Source: Amblyomma americanum (lineage: Eukaryota; Arthropoda; Arachnida; Ixodida; Ixodidae). Taken from it: 64,000 nucleotides of DNA. The notes beneath the pieces were generated by a model. That model was not told the DNA's origin. It saw only the letters and a list, made by a program, of their open reading frames with translations, and searched no databases. Shown here piece after piece: positions 61,158-64,000 of this stretch (position 1 is the stretch's first letter; the number at the start of each line of letters is the position of its first letter). Made by a program: the position numbers and the translations under genes. The stretch is from positions 190,475,257 to 190,539,256 of the forward strand of contig NC_135502.1 in NCBI RefSeq assembly GCF_052857255.1. The letters run 5' to 3'.

Positions 61158-64000
61158 GTTACTTGTAGCGCCGTAACTCTCGGTAATACAGTAAATTAGC
61201 GTTTTCAGGTCGCTTTCGTAATTGCAGGTGTTCAGTCGAGCAATGTAGCCTGGTGGAATGAAGCCAAGAACCTGAACCAAAAAGACGAAATGGTTCTTCA
61301 ATATCACCTCACTCAGGGTGCCACCATGCCCAGTTCCTAAGAATGAAGCATGAGTCGATTTATAGCAGTGTGGCGTCAATGTTGTAGCAGTGGCCGATGT
61401 TACGCGGAGGGCCGTGAACAGAGGTGGATCGGTTCCTCAGGTGCTGATGCCGTGGTGCTCGATTTTCCTGGTAGGTTCGTAACTCTCGGTATTACACGAA
61501 ATAAGCGTTTTCAGGTCGCTGTCCTAAATGCAGGTGTTCATTCGAGCAATGCAGCCTGGTAGAACGAAGCCAAGAACCTGAACCAAAAAGACGAAATAGT
61601 TCCTCAACATCACCTCGTTCAGAGTGCCACCATGCCCTTTGCCAAAGAACGAAACGTGACTCGATTTAAAAAAGTGTGACGTCAATGTTGCAGCAGCTGC
61701 CAATGTTACGCTGGTGGCCGTGAACAGTGGTGGACCGGTTCCACCGGTGCTGATGCCATGTTGCTCGATGTTCCTTGTAGCATCGTAACTCTCGGTATTA
61801 CAGTAATTAAGCGTTTTCAGGGCGCTGTCGCAATTGCAGGTGTTCAGTCGAGCAATGTAGCCTGGTGGAATGAAGCCAAGAACCTGAACCAAAAAGACGA
61901 AATGGTTCTTCAATATCACCTCGCTCAGGGTGCCACCATGCCCAGTTCCTAAGAATGAAGCGTGAGTCGATTTATAGCAGTGTGACGTCAATGTTGCAGC
62001 AGATGCCGATGTTACGCTGGGGGCCGTGAACAGTGGTGGATCGGTTCCACAGGGGCTGATGCCGTGTTCTCGATGTTCCTTGTAGCGTCGTAACCCTGGG
62101 TATCACAGTAATTCAGCGTTTTCAGGTCGCTGTCCTAAATGCAGGTGTTCACTCGAGCAATGCAGCCTGGTTGAACGAAGCCAAGAACCTGAACCAAAAT
62201 TCGAAATGGTTCCTCAACATCACCTCACTCAGGGTGCCACCACACCCAGTTCAAAAGAACAAAGCTTGACTAGATTTATTGCAGGGTGACTTCATGTTGC
62301 AGCAGCTGCCGATGTTACGCTGGAGCACGTGAACAGTGGTCAATCGGTTCCACACGTTCTGATGCCATGTTGCTCGATTTTCCTTGTATCGTCGTAACCC
62401 TGGGTATCACAGTAATTCAGCGTTTTCAGGTCGCTGTCTTAAATGCAGGTGTTCAGTCGAGCAATGCAGCCTGGTATAACGAAGCCAAGAACCTCATCCA
62501 AAAAGACGAAATGGTTCCTGAACATCACCTCGATCAGGGTGCCACCATGCCTTGTGCCAAAGAACGAAACCTGACTCGATATAAAGCAGTGTGACGTCAA
62601 TGTTGCAGCAGCTGGCTATGTTACGCTGGTGGCCGTGAACAGAGGTGGATCGGTTCCACAGGTGCTGAGGCCGTGTTGCTCGTTGATCCTTGTAGCGTCG
62701 TCACTCTCGGTATTACAGTATTTAGGCGTTTTCAGGTCGCTGTCGTAATTGCAGGTGTTCAGTCGAGCAATGCAGCCTGGTATAACGAAGCCAAGAACCT
62801 CATCCAAAAAGACGAAATGGTTCCTGAACATCACCTCGATCAGAGTGCCACCATGCCTTGTGCCAAAGAACGAAACGTAACTCGATTTAAAGTAGTGTGA
62901 CGTCAATGTTGCAGCAGATGCCGATGTTACGCTGGGGGCCGTGAACAGTGGTGGATCGGATCCACAGGGGCTGATGCCGTGTTCTCGATGTTCCTTGTAG
63001 CGTCGTAACCCCGGGTATTACACTAAATAAGCGTTTTCAGGTCGCTGTCTTAAATGCAGGAGTTCACTCGAGCAATGCAGCCTGGTAGAACGAAGCCAAG
63101 AACCTCAACCAAAAAGACGAAATGGTTCCTCATCATCACCTCGCTTAGAGTGCCACCATGCCCTGTGCCAAAGAACGAAACCTGACTCGATTTAAAGCAG
63201 TGTGACGTCAATGTTGCTGCAGCTGCCTATGTTACGCTGGTGGCCGTGAACAGTGGTGGATCGGTTCCACAGGTGCTGAGGCCGTGTTGCTCGATGTTCC
63301 TTGTAGCGTCGCAACCCTGGGTATCACAGTAATTCAGCGTCACCTTAATTCAGCGTTTTCAGGTCGCTGTCTTATATGCAGGTGTTCACTCGAGCAATGC
63401 AGCCTAGTAGAACGAAGCCAAGAACCTGAACCAAAATTCGAAATGGTTCCTCAACATCACCTCACTCAGGGTGCCACCACACCCAGTTCAAAAGAACGAA
63501 GCTTGACTAGATTTATTGCAGGGTGACTTCATGTTGCAGCAGCTGCCGATGTTACGCTGGAGCACGTGAACAGTGGTCAATCGGTTCCACACGTTCTGAT
63601 GCCATGTTGCTCGATTTTCCTTGTAGCGTCGTAACCCTGGGTATCACAGTAATTCAGCGTTTTCAGGTCGCTGTCTTAAATGCAGGAGTTCACTCGAGCA
63701 ATGCAGCCTGGTAGAACGAAGCCAAGAACCTCAACCAAAAGACGAAATGGTTCCTCATCATCCCCTCGCTTAGAGTGCCACCATGCCCTGTGCCAAAGAA
63801 CGAAACCTGACTCGATTTAAAGCAGTGTGACGTCAATGTTGCAGCAGCTGCCTATGTTACGCTGGTGGCCGTGAACAGTGGTGGATCGGTTCCACAGGTG
63901 CTGAGGCCGTGTTGCTCGATGTTCATTGTAGCGTCGTCACTCTCGGTATTACAGTAATTAAGCGTTTTCAGGTCGCTGTCGTAATTGCAGGCGTTCAGTC
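61158..64000. repeat. ~305-bp satellite array, segment III
   Basis: About nine monomers in the same orientation as before the LINE. From about 61200 the array matches 31320-32800 at a constant shift of 29,883 bp, including the marks GTGGTGCTCGATTTTCCTGG and AGGGCGCTGTCG. From about 63150 to the window end it matches 46080-46930 at a shift of 17,068 bp, including the 16-nt microduplication and the GATGTTCATTGTAGCGTCGTCAC unit that opens block D. No gene is supported. Confidence 0.95.

Noticed and set aside
1..64000. CRISPR array
   Set aside because: The repeats are ~305 bp monomers without short identical repeats and unique spacers, and the mobile elements are eukaryotic.
1..64000. CENP-B-box-like motif marking a centromeric satellite
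   Set aside because: I saw no convincing match to the TTCG-four-A-two-CGGG pattern in the representative unit. I cannot say from sequence alone whether the array is centromeric.

Overview
This 64 kb window is eukaryotic heterochromatin-like DNA. It contains no ordinary host gene that I can support. About 93% is one tandem satellite with a monomer of about 305 bp, roughly 195 copies, all in the same orientation. A representative unit that I counted by hand is 306 bp, about 51% GC, with 20 CpG. Units differ from one another but fall into recurring subtypes. Long blocks of subtypes recur in the same order, so the array has a higher-order structure. A spacing of 4.86-4.88 kb, about 16 units, appears in four separate comparisons.

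Two mobile elements interrupt the array. At 13178-13710 is a hairpin (foldback) element with arms of about 238 bp, flanked by a 12-bp target duplication. Its empty site is preserved in a duplicated satellite block at 18576-18587. At 57462-61146 is a 5'-truncated, minus-strand non-LTR retrotransposon. It carries ORF1 remnants, an apurinic-like endonuclease and a reverse transcriptase with an FADD motif. It has an 11-bp target duplication and an ATGAA-type 3' tail. It is broken by one stop codon in ORF1 and one single-base frameshift in ORF2, so it is probably dead although recent.

Layout: 1-13.2 kb is satellite with mixed subtypes and local 3- and 4-unit patterns. 13.2-13.7 kb is the foldback element. 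13.7-23 kb is satellite that includes a partial copy of the 13.0-15.6 kb block at 18.4-20.1 kb. 23.1-46.1 kb holds two large related blocks (23.1-33.0 and 36.2-46.1 kb) with an extra copy of a 3.2 kb sub-block between them. 46.7-56.4 kb is a tandem pair of near-identical 4,857-bp blocks. 57.5-61.1 kb is the LINE. 61.2-64 kb is satellite again, matching 31.3-32.8 kb and then 46.1-46.9 kb.

The host is most likely an arthropod. The foldback arms resemble a sequence that I recall as common in hard-tick (Ixodidae) genomic and EST data, and a CR1/Jockey-group LINE fits that. This attribution rests on memory, not a search. The many open frames in the satellite are by-products of the repeat: several frames are open at once, and many apparent starts are TTG or GTG rather than ATG.
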